DNA of 49,185 bases from Verrucomicrobiales bacterium (GTDB lineage: Bacteria; Verrucomicrobiota; Verrucomicrobiia; Verrucomicrobiales; DEV007), in NCBI GenBank assembly GCA_002726915.1, contig PBSY01000005.1, positions 57,793 to 106,977 of the forward strand, read 5' to 3'. Shown piece by piece: positions 25,283 to 34,993 of the stretch (position 1 is its first letter; each line of letters begins with the position of its first letter). Position numbers and translations under genes: made by a program. A model generated the notes under the pieces. The model saw only the letters and a program-made list of their open reading frames with translations. It searched no databases and was not told the origin of the DNA.

Positions 25283-26317
25283 ATGCAAGAACTGCCCACT
25301 CTTTCGATCGCACCGATGCAGGACGTTTCTGTTCTTCCTCTGTGGCGTTGCCTCGAAAGGCGCGGCGGGCCTGATCTCTACGTGACCGAATACTTCCGCG
25401 TCCACCGCGATTCAATACCGGAAAAGAAGATTCTCCGCACGATCCACGGCATGAGTGATAGAAAGCCTGTCGTCGCTCAAATGATCGGTAATGACCCCGA
25501 ATATCTCGTTCGTACGGCTCAACAGATCGAAGCGCAAAGTGACTGCATCGGTATCGATGTAAATCTGGGCTGTCCCGCTCCCAAGGTCTGCGGCAAACAG
25601 GCGGGAGGCGCGTTACTAAAGAATCCGGAATTGATACGCCGCATCGCCTGTGATCTTCGCGAGGTCGTCAAAGGCCGACTTACTCTGAAAACCCGGATCG
25701 GCTTTGAAAGCCCTGACGAATTTGACGATCTACTCGAACTCTTCGCGAGCCTTCCCATTGAAGGCCTTGCCATCCATGGTCGTACTGTCATGGAAAGATA
25801 TCAGTCTCCGGTCCACACCGACTGCATTGCCCGTGCGGTATCGATGCTACCCTACCCTGTCACTGCCAACGGTAATATCGTTTCCACAGCGACTGCTGTT
25901 GCGATGCAGCAGCAAACAGGAGCTGCTGGACTCATGATTGGGCGAGGCGGCATTCGCAACCCGTGGCTCTTTTCGTTGGTGAGGGACGCCTTGTCAGGTC
26001 AGGTCACCCGCCGCCCAACGCTGCGTGACCTTCAATCCTATCTTATTGAATTGGCTGAGGAGATCGCAGCGGAAGCCGCCGTCGAGTCCAATACCAAACT
26101 CGTTCACAGAATGAAAAAGTTCGCCAACTACATCTCATCAGGTATTAACGGCGGGATCTTCCACAATCAACTGCGACGGGCCAATTCCATGGAAGAATTT
26201 CACAGCATATGCCAAGAACACTTGAGCTCTGACGAACCGATGCCGGAAGACCCACTTGAAGACGGAAAACTCTTCTGCGGTTTTGGAGAATTAATAAACG
26301 AAAGTGCGACGATCTGA
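25283..26317 (+). CDS. tRNA-dihydrouridine synthase
   Basis: This FMN-dependent enzyme reduces uridines in the D-loop of tRNA. The 344-aa protein opens with the FMN-site sequence SIAPMQDVS. The active-site segment is VNLGCPAPKVCGKQAGGALLK with catalytic Cys97. Later motifs are TLKTRIGF, LAIHGRTV and GLMIGRGGIRNPWLF, all typical of Dus barrels. I cannot assign the subfamily by eye, so no gene symbol is given. It follows pyc closely on the same strand and converges with the propeller protein gene, 7 bp apart. Confidence 0.93.
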   Translation: MQELPTLSIAPMQDVSVLPLWRCLERRGGPDLYVTEYFRVHRDSIPEKKILRTIHGMSDRKPVVAQMIGNDPEYLVRTAQQIEAQSDCIGIDVNLGCPAPKVCGKQAGGALLKNPELIRRIACDLREVVKGRLTLKTRIGFESPDEFDDLLELFASLPIEGLAIHGRTVMERYQSPVHTDCIARAVSMLPYPVTANGNIVSTATAVAMQQQTGAAGLMIGRGGIRNPWLFSLVRDALSGQVTRRPTLRDLQSYLIELAEEIAAEAAVESNTKLVHRMKKFANYISSGINGGIFHNQLRRANSMEEFHSICQEHLSSDEPMPEDPLEDGKLFCGFGELINESATI

Positions 26318-26324
26318 CTTCAGA

Positions 26325-27665
26325 TTACTTCGCCAACTCTACGCAGATCAACTCGCGGTCATTTCTCACAAATATTTGGGTGCCTGCAAAAGCAGGATGT
26401 GACCAAAGAACCGTGCCTTCCTCGCGCTGCTTCAGTGGAGTCGTCGCATCGATAATCTTCACTCGGTCAATCTCGTTGTAACCTTCGGAAGTAAGCTTTG
26501 CAATAACCAGCTCCCCACGTTCAGTCAACATCCAGGTAGTCTCGCCATTTCTCACCATGAAACCTGTCCCCCATCGCCCCTGCGGGACCGCCTCGAGATT
26601 CTCCCACAAGCGATCGCCGTTTGACGGATTTAGACAACGCATCTGCCCGTAGCTGTCGATCCCATAGATAAAGCCATCGTATATATATGGCGGGCTGATC
26701 ATGTTATGAAGAGCATCTGTGGTGCGCTCGTTAATTCCCTTGCGGACCCAGCGTTCTTTCGCTTCCACGGCATCCAGCGCCAAATCGATCAGTCGTGAAC
26801 CATCATAGAAAACCGAGAGAAACATTAAGTTACCATCTTCGTTTATTGCAGGGCCGGGGACATTTATGGGCATTTTGTTAGGGCGGGTTGGGATTTCCCA
26901 ATAGACGTCACCCGTTGCCGCATTCATTCCGGCAATGCGCATCCCCGTCCAAACTACCACCACCCTTTTGCCAGCCTGTTCGATCATGATAGGTGAGACG
27001 TAAGAAGCTTTGTCAGGAAAGGCACGCCAGATTTCATTCCCGTTCGCGATATCGAGTCCCAATACGCAAGCCTCCTCAGATCCTCCAGCAGCTTGGAAAA
27101 TAAGCACCCCATCCTCTACCAGCGGAGATGAGGTAAGACCCCAAATCGGCATATCGATCTTGTAGTGTTGCGATAGTTCTTTGGTCCAGATGACTTCACC
27201 GGTTTCCGCATCGAGGCAGTGCAAATGCCCCATCATTCCAAGAGTAAAAGCTTTGCCATCGACCAGCGTCACACTGGAACGAGGGCCAAAGTCATAGCCG
27301 ACTCCCCTATACTCGCAGGGGTAGCGGTGAATCCATCTCTCTTTCCCTGTCACCCGATCGACGCAAACGACTCTCTCAACTTGCTCGCTATCGTCAGGCA
27401 GTCCGCGGTCTAGAAGATAGACCCGGTCGCCCAACACCGTCGGACCGCTGTAGCCCGCTCCAACAGGAGCCGTCCAAACTCTTGGAAGAGGGTTCGGCAG
27501 GCCTTCAAACGATTCCACCAACCCCTCTGCTTCCCATAAACCAGCTCGGTCCGGCCCCCGCCACTCCGGCCAGTCAGCCGAAATCACTGTTGTCATCCAT
27601 CCTACGACAATGAGAGCAACTATCATTGGTCGGTTTATTCTGTCACTTGTTGTCGGGTGGTTCAT
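26325..27665 (-). CDS. Exported PQQ-like beta-propeller protein
   Basis: The 446-aa protein starts at the ATG at 27665, with Arg residues before a hydrophobic signal (MIVALIVVGWMTTVISA). The mature part starts WPEWRGPDRAGLW, a typical opening of this family in Planctomycetes and Verrucomicrobia. Repeats such as VYLLDRG, VVCVDRVTGKERW, LHCLDAETGEVIWTKEL and MRCLNPSNGDRLWENL are PQQ-like (BamB/alcohol dehydrogenase type) blades. The blades lack any visible catalytic domain, so it is probably a periplasmic scaffold or sensor and not a quinoprotein dehydrogenase. A later ATG at 27626 is an alternative start. Divergent from trmB. Confidence 0.85.
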   Translation of the reverse strand: MNHPTTSDRINRPMIVALIVVGWMTTVISADWPEWRGPDRAGLWEAEGLVESFEGLPNPLPRVWTAPVGAGYSGPTVLGDRVYLLDRGLPDDSEQVERVVCVDRVTGKERWIHRYPCEYRGVGYDFGPRSSVTLVDGKAFTLGMMGHLHCLDAETGEVIWTKELSQHYKIDMPIWGLTSSPLVEDGVLIFQAAGGSEEACVLGLDIANGNEIWRAFPDKASYVSPIMIEQAGKRVVVVWTGMRIAGMNAATGDVYWEIPTRPNKMPINVPGPAINEDGNLMFLSVFYDGSRLIDLALDAVEAKERWVRKGINERTTDALHNMISPPYIYDGFIYGIDSYGQMRCLNPSNGDRLWENLEAVPQGRWGTGFMVRNGETTWMLTERGELVIAKLTSEGYNEIDRVKIIDATTPLKQREEGTVLWSHPAFAGTQIFVRNDRELICVELAK

Positions 27666-27699
27666 GCCTGAAGAATACACCCCTAAATAAGATTCTGAA

Positions 27700-28389
27700 A
27701 TGTCTAACCTGAAACGAAACGGCCAGCTCCGATGGTCTCCCAGTTATCTCCGTAATCGCGGGCAGATAACCCGCAGCCAAAAGCGAGCCCTGCGTCAGTG
27801 GTGGCCGCTCTATGGAATCTCGTTTCGACACGACGAAGTCATTAGGCTGGATGAACACTTCAATCAAAACGGTCCACTCGTCATCGAAATCGGATTTGGC
27901 GCGGGAGATCACCTCGTGAGTCTGGCGAAGGCACTACCTGACCACCGTATCCTCGGTATAGAAGTTCATCGCCCGGGCCTCGCGGCTACCACTCAGAAGA
28001 TTCACAATGCTGGAATCACTAATGCCAGACTAATGCGGGGAGACGCTCGACTAATCCTCACCGATCATCTAGCTGATCGAATTGCCGACGCTTTCACTAT
28101 TCAGTTCCCCGATCCGTGGCCGAAGGCAGGTGATGCTCATCGTCGTCTCATCCAACCCGGTATGGTTAATGTGATCGCCGAAAGGCTCCTCCCTGACGGA
28201 GAACTTCTCGTTATCACCGACGTCGATGCCTACGCGGCACACACCTCCGAGGTCATGTCTTCGGTAAAAAATTGGACGCCAACTTCTTATTCCAGATTTA
28301 ACAAGCACCGGATCGAAACGAACTACGAAAAGAAGGCGCTTGCAGAAAGCCGGCAGATTTCTGAGCTGAGCTTCCAGCTCAAACTGTGA
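27700..28389 (+). CDS. trmB: tRNA (guanine-N7-)-methyltransferase
   Basis: TrmB makes m7G46 in the tRNA variable loop, using SAM. The 229-aa protein shows the N-terminal RGQITRSQKRAL, the SAM motif VIEIGFGAGDHL, IEVHRPGL, and the signature FTIQFPDPWPKAGDAHRRLIQ. In most family members the last motif ends KxxHxKRR; here the spacing is kept. Transcription diverges from the propeller gene across only 34 bp and converges with the glycosyltransferase, whose stop is 3 bp away. Confidence 0.95.
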   Translation: MSNLKRNGQLRWSPSYLRNRGQITRSQKRALRQWWPLYGISFRHDEVIRLDEHFNQNGPLVIEIGFGAGDHLVSLAKALPDHRILGIEVHRPGLAATTQKIHNAGITNARLMRGDARLILTDHLADRIADAFTIQFPDPWPKAGDAHRRLIQPGMVNVIAERLLPDGELLVITDVDAYAAHTSEVMSSVKNWTPTSYSRFNKHRIETNYEKKALAESRQISELSFQLKL

Positions 28390-28392
28390 AGC

Positions 28393-29136
28393 CTATCCTT
28401 CGTTAGCTTCGTCCCCAGGGCGGCGATACCAGATGCTGCATAGTTTCCGACTCCGCGTTGCCCAGGGAAATAAGAAAAATAAACAAATTTGGAAAACGAA
28501 GTCCTTAGTCGAAAACCACGAAGATTTCCGCGCCGAAGTCACTACCGTTTCTCCCAAGAGAACCTGGAAGCGAAGACCTCGCTTTTTACCCCATCGCTTG
28601 ATGCGATTCGCCAGCCAGACTTCTTCGCCAGCGTAAACTGTTTCATCAAATCCACCAACGGCATCAAATGCTTCGCGCCGGCAGAAAAAGAAACTGCCAG
28701 CTGCGAGCTGCCGCTGGACCGAAACCCAGTTCCAGATCCGCACAATCCAATCCACCGTTGGAGTGACTGAATCATCCATTAGCACTCTTGCTCCCCCGCC
28801 AGCAACCTCTCCCGAATCCAAGTTTTCCAGCGCTGCTTTTAAAATCGTTTCTGTAATTCTAGTGTCGGCGTCGACAAAGATAAGATGATCAATCTGTGGA
28901 ACCGCCGCGGCTCCTGCGTTTCTGGCACGGGCAATCTGATTATGAGGCTCGAACACAACAAGATCGGCCCCGTGGGAAATGGCAACTTCACTGGTTTGGT
29001 CGGAAGAATTATTGTCGACCACAACGACTGTAGCCCAACCCGGCATGGCTTCGACAGCAGCACAAACAGCCGCCAACGTCGCAGGGAGGTAATCTTCCTC
29101 GTTAAAGGCCGGGATAATGATGGCGAAATCTCTCAT
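28393..29136 (-). CDS. Family 2 glycosyltransferase
   Basis: The 247-aa protein is a GT-A fold glycosyltransferase. It has IIIPAFNEEDYLPATL at the N-terminus, VVVDNNSSDQT, and the metal-binding LIFVDADTRI (DxD-like). Its length matches a single catalytic domain; a hydrophobic C-terminal segment (FVFQICLFFLFPWA) may touch the membrane. The acceptor cannot be told. It stands alone between trmB and dinB. Confidence 0.88.
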   Translation of the reverse strand: MRDFAIIIPAFNEEDYLPATLAAVCAAVEAMPGWATVVVVDNNSSDQTSEVAISHGADLVVFEPHNQIARARNAGAAAVPQIDHLIFVDADTRITETILKAALENLDSGEVAGGGARVLMDDSVTPTVDWIVRIWNWVSVQRQLAAGSFFFCRREAFDAVGGFDETVYAGEEVWLANRIKRWGKKRGLRFQVLLGETVVTSARKSSWFSTKDFVFQICLFFLFPWATRSRKLCSIWYRRPGDEANEG

Positions 29137-29233
29137 GCACTCAGTCTGAGGATACGACTGCTAACCACCGAGAAAGTTCCGTTCTTTCAGTCGGTTGCCT
29201 CTGCAGCCGCTCCGCGTCACAGTAGACGAGGCC

Positions 29234-30295
29234 ATGTCCAAGTCCAACTCACCCCGTAAAATCATCCATGTCGACATGGATTGCTTTTACGCGGCCATCG
29301 AGCTGCGAGAGCGGCCTGAGCTATTGGGCAAACCCATCGCGGTCGGTGGGGCGAGTGGCCGCGGTGTGCTCACCACCTGTAACTACGAGGCTAGACAATA
29401 CGGTTGCCGCTCAGCGATGCCGGCCTTCAAAGCTCGTGAGCTCTGTCCTGACCTCATCATGCTGCCTGTTCGTGGAGAACTCTATCGTCAGGAATCATCG
29501 CGTATCCGAAAGACTTTCCGGCAATTCACTGAACTGATCGAACCGCTCTCGCTCGATGAAGCTTATCTCGATGTTTCCCATCTCAATTCGTCTGCTTCAG
29601 CCATCGCCTGGGAAGTACGACAACGAATTCACGAAACAACCCAGCTGACCGCTTCCGCCGGCATCGCTAAAAACAAGTTTCTCGCGAAGATAGCGAGCGA
29701 CTGGAACAAGCCCGACGGCCAGTTCGAAGTTAGCAATGAGATGCTCGAGGACTTTTTACATAATCTGCCAGTCGAAAAAATCTGGGGAGTTGGTAAACGT
29801 ACGGCCGAACGCCTTCATGATGCAGGAATCACCACTTGTGGTCTCATGCAGGAACGCAGCGAACTCGAACTAGTACAGCGCTTCGGAAAATTTGGTCGCG
29901 TGCTCTACCGACTGTGTCGGGGCATCGATGACCGTCCCGTCAATCCAAACCGGGAACGAAAATCACTCAGCAACGAACGAACCTTTTCTGAGAATTTGCA
30001 CACCGTCGAAGAAGGACTCCTCAAGCTTGACGAGCTGGTCATCGAACTGGCTGAAGACTATTCCTCACTCGAGACCGACCGTGATATTCGCGACTGCGTG
30101 GTGAAGCTCAAATTCGAGGATTTTCAGATCACTTCAGCACAACGAAGTGGAGAAGCCATTGAGGCTTCCGTTTACCGTGAACTGCTCCAAGAAGCCTGGG
30201 AACGCGGCGGCGGCAAATCCGTCCGACTTATCGGTGCAGGCATCCGTTTCCGTCCTTTGCCTGATGGAGACGACCTGCAGTTGGAAATGTTTTAA
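29234..30295 (+). CDS. dinB: DNA polymerase IV (Y family)
   Basis: This translesion polymerase contains IIHVDMDCFYAAIE (first metal-binding Asp), the SLDEAYLDVS motif with the other acidic residues, and KNKFLAKIASDWNKPDG. A helix-hairpin-helix region (KIWGVGKRTAERL) and a little-finger domain follow. The C-terminus DLQLEMF resembles the beta-clamp binding motif that ends Y-family polymerases. The ATG at 29234 gives a 353-aa protein; a TTG at 29195 adds an unlikely leader. I saw no LexA box in the short upstream gap. Confidence 0.95.
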   Translation: MSKSNSPRKIIHVDMDCFYAAIELRERPELLGKPIAVGGASGRGVLTTCNYEARQYGCRSAMPAFKARELCPDLIMLPVRGELYRQESSRIRKTFRQFTELIEPLSLDEAYLDVSHLNSSASAIAWEVRQRIHETTQLTASAGIAKNKFLAKIASDWNKPDGQFEVSNEMLEDFLHNLPVEKIWGVGKRTAERLHDAGITTCGLMQERSELELVQRFGKFGRVLYRLCRGIDDRPVNPNRERKSLSNERTFSENLHTVEEGLLKLDELVIELAEDYSSLETDRDIRDCVVKLKFEDFQITSAQRSGEAIEASVYRELLQEAWERGGGKSVRLIGAGIRFRPLPDGDDLQLEMF

Positions 30296-30348
30296 ATTGA
30301 GACCCGCGTGGTTGGCCTTATCGTATTTCCCACCCACGTCCCTTTTAT

Positions 30349-31323
30349 ATGGATTACCTAGAAAAAGCCCGACGCGTTATTTCACTCGAAATGGAGGAAC
30401 TCAATCACCTCCTCGAACGAGTTGATACTTCCTTTATCGCAGCGGTAGAGGCACTCAAATCTACCATCGAGCAAGGCTCAAAGGTCATCATTGTCGGTGT
30501 GGGGAAATCCGGTAATGTCGGAAATAAACTCGCTGCTACCCTCAACTCTACCGGAGCACCGGCCACTGTATTAAACTGCCAGGATGCACTTCATGGAGAT
30601 CTAGGCCTCGTCAATTCCGGAGACAGCGTCATTGCCATGAGCTACTCAGGCGAGACCTCGGAACTTCTCTCTCTCCTGCCTCACCTAAAACGCCGCGGTG
30701 TTCATCTAATCTCAATCACAGGAAAGGTGAAATCGACGCTGGCGAAAGCCTCCGACTGCGTCATCGACATTCATGTTAATCGCGAAGCCTGTCCTCTCAA
30801 TCTGGCGCCAACCTCCAGCACGACCAACACGCTCGTTATTGGAGATGCTCTAGCCATGGTCCTGATGGAGGCCCGCGGTTTAACCGAGGATCACTTCGCT
30901 GAGCTTCATCCCGGCGGTTCGCTTGGTCGCTCTCTTCTCATGCGAGCCAGCGACATTATGCGAACGGGGGACAGCTTCGTTGTCGTCAACCCAGAGATGC
31001 CGGTAATTGAAGTTATTTCCAAGATGACGGCTTCCCGTGCCGGCGCAGTTGTTATCGTCAATAGTGCCGGTGAGCTCGACGGGATCTTTACTCAAGGAGA
31101 CTTCGCCCGGTCATTCCAGAACGGTGACCCTGACATCGGTAAACAGCCAGTGGCCTCTGTGATGACTTCGAAGCCGATTCACGTATTGAACACTCAATTG
31201 GTTGGCGAAGTACTTCGCATCCTTGAAGACAATCGTATTGATGATTTGATCGTCGTCGATGAACAAGGTTTCCCGTGTGGAATGATCGACACTCAAGACC
31301 TTACAAAAGTGCAGGTCTTATAG
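30349..31323 (+). CDS. kpsF: Arabinose-5-phosphate isomerase (KpsF/GutQ type)
   Basis: The enzyme converts ribulose-5-phosphate to arabinose-5-phosphate, the precursor of Kdo in LPS. The 324-aa protein has a SIS domain (about residues 30-170; VIIVGVGKSGNVGNKLAAT, HGDLGLV, SYSGETSEL) and the following segment LAPTSSTTNTLVIGDALA with FAELHPGGSLGR. Two CBS domains (about 205-324) complete it. Its presence supports a Gram-negative outer membrane with Kdo. It follows dinB by 53 bp and converges with manA, 7 bp apart. Confidence 0.94.
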   Translation: MDYLEKARRVISLEMEELNHLLERVDTSFIAAVEALKSTIEQGSKVIIVGVGKSGNVGNKLAATLNSTGAPATVLNCQDALHGDLGLVNSGDSVIAMSYSGETSELLSLLPHLKRRGVHLISITGKVKSTLAKASDCVIDIHVNREACPLNLAPTSSTTNTLVIGDALAMVLMEARGLTEDHFAELHPGGSLGRSLLMRASDIMRTGDSFVVVNPEMPVIEVISKMTASRAGAVVIVNSAGELDGIFTQGDFARSFQNGDPDIGKQPVASVMTSKPIHVLNTQLVGEVLRILEDNRIDDLIVVDEQGFPCGMIDTQDLTKVQVL

Positions 31324-31330
31324 TCACCAA

Positions 31331-32299
31331 TTAGTAATCCGGCCAAGTCGTTAAGAGCCACCTGGCGCCAGATTCCCCAGCGGAAAGTTTCTTACTATCA
31401 GCACCATATGGCGCGATAAAAAAGTCACCTTCAACAAGTGTATCTTCACCTGAGATCATTGAACCCTGAACGATTATTCCGATAGCGAAGCGACCCTTGA
31501 GCTGAAGATCAGCAGAATTTCCCGGATCAAGCGCGTGAGTTTCGAGGCGGAAGTGTTTGCAATTTGTCAGGAGAACTCCATCCGGTTCATCCATTTCTGG
31601 CTCCACATCTTCGAAATCGATACACTGCATCGACTCCTTAACATGAAGTTGTCGCATGGTTCCATCAAGCCCCGGGCGGTTCCAGTCGTAGACACGGTAG
31701 GTGGTATCCGAATTCTGCTGAATCTCATAGATCAGCAAACCGGCCCCGATAGCGTGGAGGCGGCCGCTGGGAATGAAGATGTGCTCTCCTGTCTTAACCG
31801 GGATAGCATGCACACAGACCTCGGCAGTTCCCTCTTCAATGGCCGCCCGAAGCTCCTCCGCAGCAATGCCTTCTCGTAACCCCACATAGAGACAGGCTCC
31901 GGGTTCAGCATCTGCAACATACCAGACTTCGGTCTTCGCCTCACCTCCCAACTGTTCAGCGACGGATGCTGGCGGATGCACTTGGATTGAGAGCTTATCC
32001 CGTGCATCGAGGATTTTGCAAAGCAGCGGGAATTGTTCCTCATTCGGAGCGAGGGGACCAAAAATCTCAGATCGCGTCTCACTATTCTCCCAGAGTTGCG
32101 TCAGTGTTTTTCCTCTCAGGGATCCTGATACGACTACCGAGTCAGCCTCCTTACGGGCCGAAATATCCCATGATTCACCGAAAGGCGACTTGTCGTCCGG
32201 TAATTGGCGTCCAAGGCGTGAATGCAGGACCCTCCCACCCCACACTCGCATTTGGTAAATTGGGGAAAATCGTATTATCGGTTCGGGAAAATTCGACAT
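31331..32299 (-). CDS. manA: Mannose-6-phosphate isomerase, class I
   Basis: The enzyme interconverts mannose-6-phosphate and fructose-6-phosphate, with zinc. The 322-aa protein has the compact bacterial form with RVWGGRVLH, FGESWDIS, the metal-site sequence SIQVHPPAS, KTEVWYV and IPSGRLHAIGAGLLIYEIQQ, followed by DTTYRVYDWNR. It should supply mannose for nucleotide sugars or feed mannose into glycolysis. The start at 32299 fits the family. Divergent from the Fur-family gene, with an 84-bp gap. Confidence 0.94.
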   Translation of the reverse strand: MSNFPEPIIRFSPIYQMRVWGGRVLHSRLGRQLPDDKSPFGESWDISARKEADSVVVSGSLRGKTLTQLWENSETRSEIFGPLAPNEEQFPLLCKILDARDKLSIQVHPPASVAEQLGGEAKTEVWYVADAEPGACLYVGLREGIAAEELRAAIEEGTAEVCVHAIPVKTGEHIFIPSGRLHAIGAGLLIYEIQQNSDTTYRVYDWNRPGLDGTMRQLHVKESMQCIDFEDVEPEMDEPDGVLLTNCKHFRLETHALDPGNSADLQLKGRFAIGIIVQGSMISGEDTLVEGDFFIAPYGADSKKLSAGESGARWLLTTWPDY

Positions 32300-32383
32300 T
32301 AGGCGGCGATTTTTGGTAGAGATGATCTAAGTTAAGCAGTTTCCCTACCGACGGACCCCTTTTTTTTGCGAAAAGAAACGTGA

Positions 32384-32866
32384 ATGAATCTAGAGATAAA
32401 AGAACGATTCGATAGCTTTATCCAACAACGAGGATTGCGGCGGACAGCCCAACGTGACGTTATCGTCGAGGCTGCGTTCGCGAGAGATGACCATTTCACG
32501 GCTGAGGAACTTCTTGAAAAGGCCCGCAGGATCGATCCAAAGACCTCCCGGGCCACAGTATATCGCACCATTTCCTTACTCATCGAAAGCCATCTCCTCC
32601 GTGAAATCGATCTTGGTCGAGACGAACGGGTCTACGACCCCAACTTCATTGAATCACCCGATCACAACCACCTTATCTGCGTCGATTGCGGTAAGGTGAT
32701 CGAGTTCGAGGATGATAACACGGCTCTATTGACCGACTGCATTACCCGCCGACTGGGCTTTAGACCGACCTCTAAAGCGATGCGTATCGAGGCTTGTTGT
32801 GATAAGCTTCGCTCTGAGGGGGTTTGTGATAATCTGATCAAAATGCGCCTCGAAAAACAGCTTTGA
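32384..32866 (+). CDS. Fur-family metal-responsive transcriptional regulator
   Basis: The 160-aa protein has the winged-helix N-terminus (RGLRRTAQRDVIVEAAF, DHFTAEELLEKA, TSRATVYRTISLLIE) and a C-terminal dimerisation domain with the metal site DHNHLICVDCGKVIEFED (Cys-x2-Cys). A second group of cysteines (EACCDKLRSEGVC) lies near the end, spaced differently from the usual CxxC pair. Whether it senses iron, zinc, manganese or peroxide cannot be told. The palindrome at 20124 is one candidate target. The start at 32384 is the normal one. argH follows 64 bp later. Confidence 0.92.
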   Translation: MNLEIKERFDSFIQQRGLRRTAQRDVIVEAAFARDDHFTAEELLEKARRIDPKTSRATVYRTISLLIESHLLREIDLGRDERVYDPNFIESPDHNHLICVDCGKVIEFEDDNTALLTDCITRRLGFRPTSKAMRIEACCDKLRSEGVCDNLIKMRLEKQL

Positions 32867-32930
32867 TGCTCCCGCCCCGGCGGAAAACCGGGTTGAAAAT
32901 CCTTACGCTCCATACGAAGGCAAAAGAGTT

Positions 32931-34310
32931 ATGTGGAAAGGCCGATTCCAGACTGAAACATCCAATCTCGTGCAACGTTACGGAGAATCGATCTCCTACG
33001 ACTGGAGACTTTACGCCTATGACATCGAGGGATCTATAGCGCAAGCAGCCGCCCTACAAGATGCCAGCATCATCAATAAGACCGAAGAACGGGCTATTGT
33101 CAGGGGTCTACGCGAGATCAAAAAGGACATCGAAACAGGTGAGTTCCGCTTCAAGACAAGTCTTGAAGATATTCACATGAATATTGAAGCGGCCCTCACC
33201 GAAAAGATTGGTGCTCCGGGTGCAAAGCTGCACACGGCAAGAAGCAGGAACGATCAAGTCGCTCTCGACACACGTCTTTACTGCCGGGCAGAAACCAAGG
33301 CCATTTTTAATCGCCTCACAGCGATGCAGAACGCCCTCATCACCCTGTCAGTAAATCATCCTGGAGCTGTTGTTCCAGGCTACACGCATCTTCAGCGAGG
33401 CCAGCCCGTGCTTTTGGCGCATCACCTGCTTGCTTATGTCGAAATGTTAGAGCGAGACAAAGAACGCCTTCGCGATTGTCATAAACGAATCAATGTCATG
33501 CCTCTTGGCTCCGGTGCCCTCGCGGGCTCGACCATCGCATTAAATCGGAACCTCATGGCCGAAAAACTGGGTTTTCCTGCGATTACCCAGAACAGTATGG
33601 ATGCGGTTAGTGATCGTGATTACATCGCCGAGCTCCTCTTTGTTATTTCCATGGTTGGGATCCACCTCTCCCGCCTCAGTGAAGATGTGATCCTCTGGGC
33701 TTCAGCCGAATTCGGGTTCATTGAACTCAGCGATGCCCACACCACAGGCTCCAGCCTGATGCCCCAAAAAAAGAATCCAGATGTGGCTGAACTCACCCGA
33801 GGGAAAACAGGCCGACTTGTTGGTAACCTCATGTCGCTGCTCACCACGATTAAAGGACTGCCCATGACCTACAATCGTGATCTGCAAGAAGATAAGGAGC
33901 CTCTTTTCGATTCCATTGACCAGATTAAGCTCGCCCTGGAGGTGTTCTCCGAAATGATGACGGTGGCGAGGATCCGTGAAGATCGGACGCAGGCAGCGGC
34001 ATCCGATCCTTTTCTTCTTGCCACCGATCTCGCTGATTACCTGGTATTGAAAAAGGTACCTTTTCGGGAAGCCCATGAGGTCATTGGTAAACTGACAGCA
34101 TACAGCATCCAGCAACAGCGAGGATTCCCGGACCTCACCCTCGAGGAGTTTAACCAGTTCTCCGACGCGTTCGATGCAGATGTCTTCAAAGTGCTGAATA
34201 TTAAAACCGCTCTCAGGGCCCGCAAATCAATAGGGGCGCCTTCCCCAGCAAATGTCGGAAGGCAGATTTCACGTTGGCAGAAGCGCCTCCACGCAGCGCA
34301 ATCACTCTAG
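32931..34310 (+). CDS. argH: Argininosuccinate lyase
   Basis: ArgH cleaves argininosuccinate to arginine and fumarate, the last step of arginine synthesis. The 459-aa protein has normal length and shows the N-terminal MWKGRFQTETSNLVQRYGES, the conserved HTARSRNDQVALDTRLY, the GYTHLQRGQPV segment with catalytic His, and the superfamily signature GSSLMPQKKNPDVAEL. No argG is adjacent. It is on the same strand as the Fur-family gene, but the 64-bp gap does not show that they share a transcript. Confidence 0.97.
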   Translation: MWKGRFQTETSNLVQRYGESISYDWRLYAYDIEGSIAQAAALQDASIINKTEERAIVRGLREIKKDIETGEFRFKTSLEDIHMNIEAALTEKIGAPGAKLHTARSRNDQVALDTRLYCRAETKAIFNRLTAMQNALITLSVNHPGAVVPGYTHLQRGQPVLLAHHLLAYVEMLERDKERLRDCHKRINVMPLGSGALAGSTIALNRNLMAEKLGFPAITQNSMDAVSDRDYIAELLFVISMVGIHLSRLSEDVILWASAEFGFIELSDAHTTGSSLMPQKKNPDVAELTRGKTGRLVGNLMSLLTTIKGLPMTYNRDLQEDKEPLFDSIDQIKLALEVFSEMMTVARIREDRTQAAASDPFLLATDLADYLVLKKVPFREAHEVIGKLTAYSIQQQRGFPDLTLEEFNQFSDAFDADVFKVLNIKTALRARKSIGAPSPANVGRQISRWQKRLHAAQSL

Positions 34311-34341
34311 CCGTTTTCAATTGGTGAAGGCGTTCAATTTT

Positions 34342-34362
34342 TCTAAAAAATTAATTTTTAGA
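34342..34362. repeat. AT-rich inverted repeat downstream of argH
   Basis: Arms TCTAAAAA and TTTTTAGA (8 bp each) flank a 5-bp ATTAA spacer, between argH and the next gene. The stem is too AT-rich to be a strong terminator. It could be an operator for the downstream membrane/PDZ gene pair, or chance in an AT-rich gap. Confidence 0.35.
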
Positions 34363-34397
34363 CAGAAACGGGGCTTCCCCCCGCTCTAACAAAGAGA

Positions 34398-34970
34398 ATG
34401 AGCGGAAACCACAATCAACCTGATCAGGATGATCCTGACAGCGAATTGGAGTCTCTTTTAAAACGTCTTCAACCAAGACCGTTGGACGTCGATCAACTCG
34501 ATAGACTTGGCCGAGAGAGCGAGGTCATTACTACCTCGCAGGCCAATCTGCCCGGCCGAATCCAGTGGAAGCGCGTGATGCCACTGGCGACGGCATGCCT
34601 CCTGATGATGTGCGCGGTAGTACTTTACCAGTTCGGTTTTCGTCTGACTCGAGGCATTCCCGAAAAAAGTTCTCCTCCTACCCTAACCAGCCCTCTAACG
34701 CAGTCGGACCCTTCGTTGGCAGCCCCATCCATACAGGCTGACGCCTCTGACCAAAACCTCCTCTCGGATCGATTTATTCCCATTTCTTCGCGTGGTTACT
34801 TGATCAACTCGTCATCAAAAGGAGTCGTTGATACGGAAGAGGGTCCCAAAGAAAAACTTCAACTTCAGTTCGAAGACACCCACCACTGGTATGATCCGAA
34901 CACCGGAACCAACATTCGATTTTTCACTCCCCATAACGAAGAGATGGTTATTCCTCTTCCCTCTCACTGA
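34398..34970 (+). CDS. Single-pass membrane protein, anti-sigma-like layout
   Basis: I do not recognise a named family in this 190-aa protein. It has an acidic N-terminal region (SELESLLKRLQPRPLDVDQLDRL), one transmembrane helix around residues 57-80 (PLATACLLMMCAVVLYQFGF), and a Ser/Pro/Thr-rich extracytoplasmic part ending in NIRFFTPHNEEMVIPLP. The layout, a short cytoplasmic domain then a helix, is that of anti-sigma factors in Planctomycetes and Verrucomicrobia, but no zinc-binding HxxxCxxC motif is present. The PDZ gene follows after 23 bp, so the two are probably expressed together. No sigma factor gene is adjacent. Confidence 0.65.
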   Translation: MSGNHNQPDQDDPDSELESLLKRLQPRPLDVDQLDRLGRESEVITTSQANLPGRIQWKRVMPLATACLLMMCAVVLYQFGFRLTRGIPEKSSPPTLTSPLTQSDPSLAAPSIQADASDQNLLSDRFIPISSRGYLINSSSKGVVDTEEGPKEKLQLQFEDTHHWYDPNTGTNIRFFTPHNEEMVIPLPSH

Positions 34971-34993
34971 AAGAAATATTAGCTGATGACACT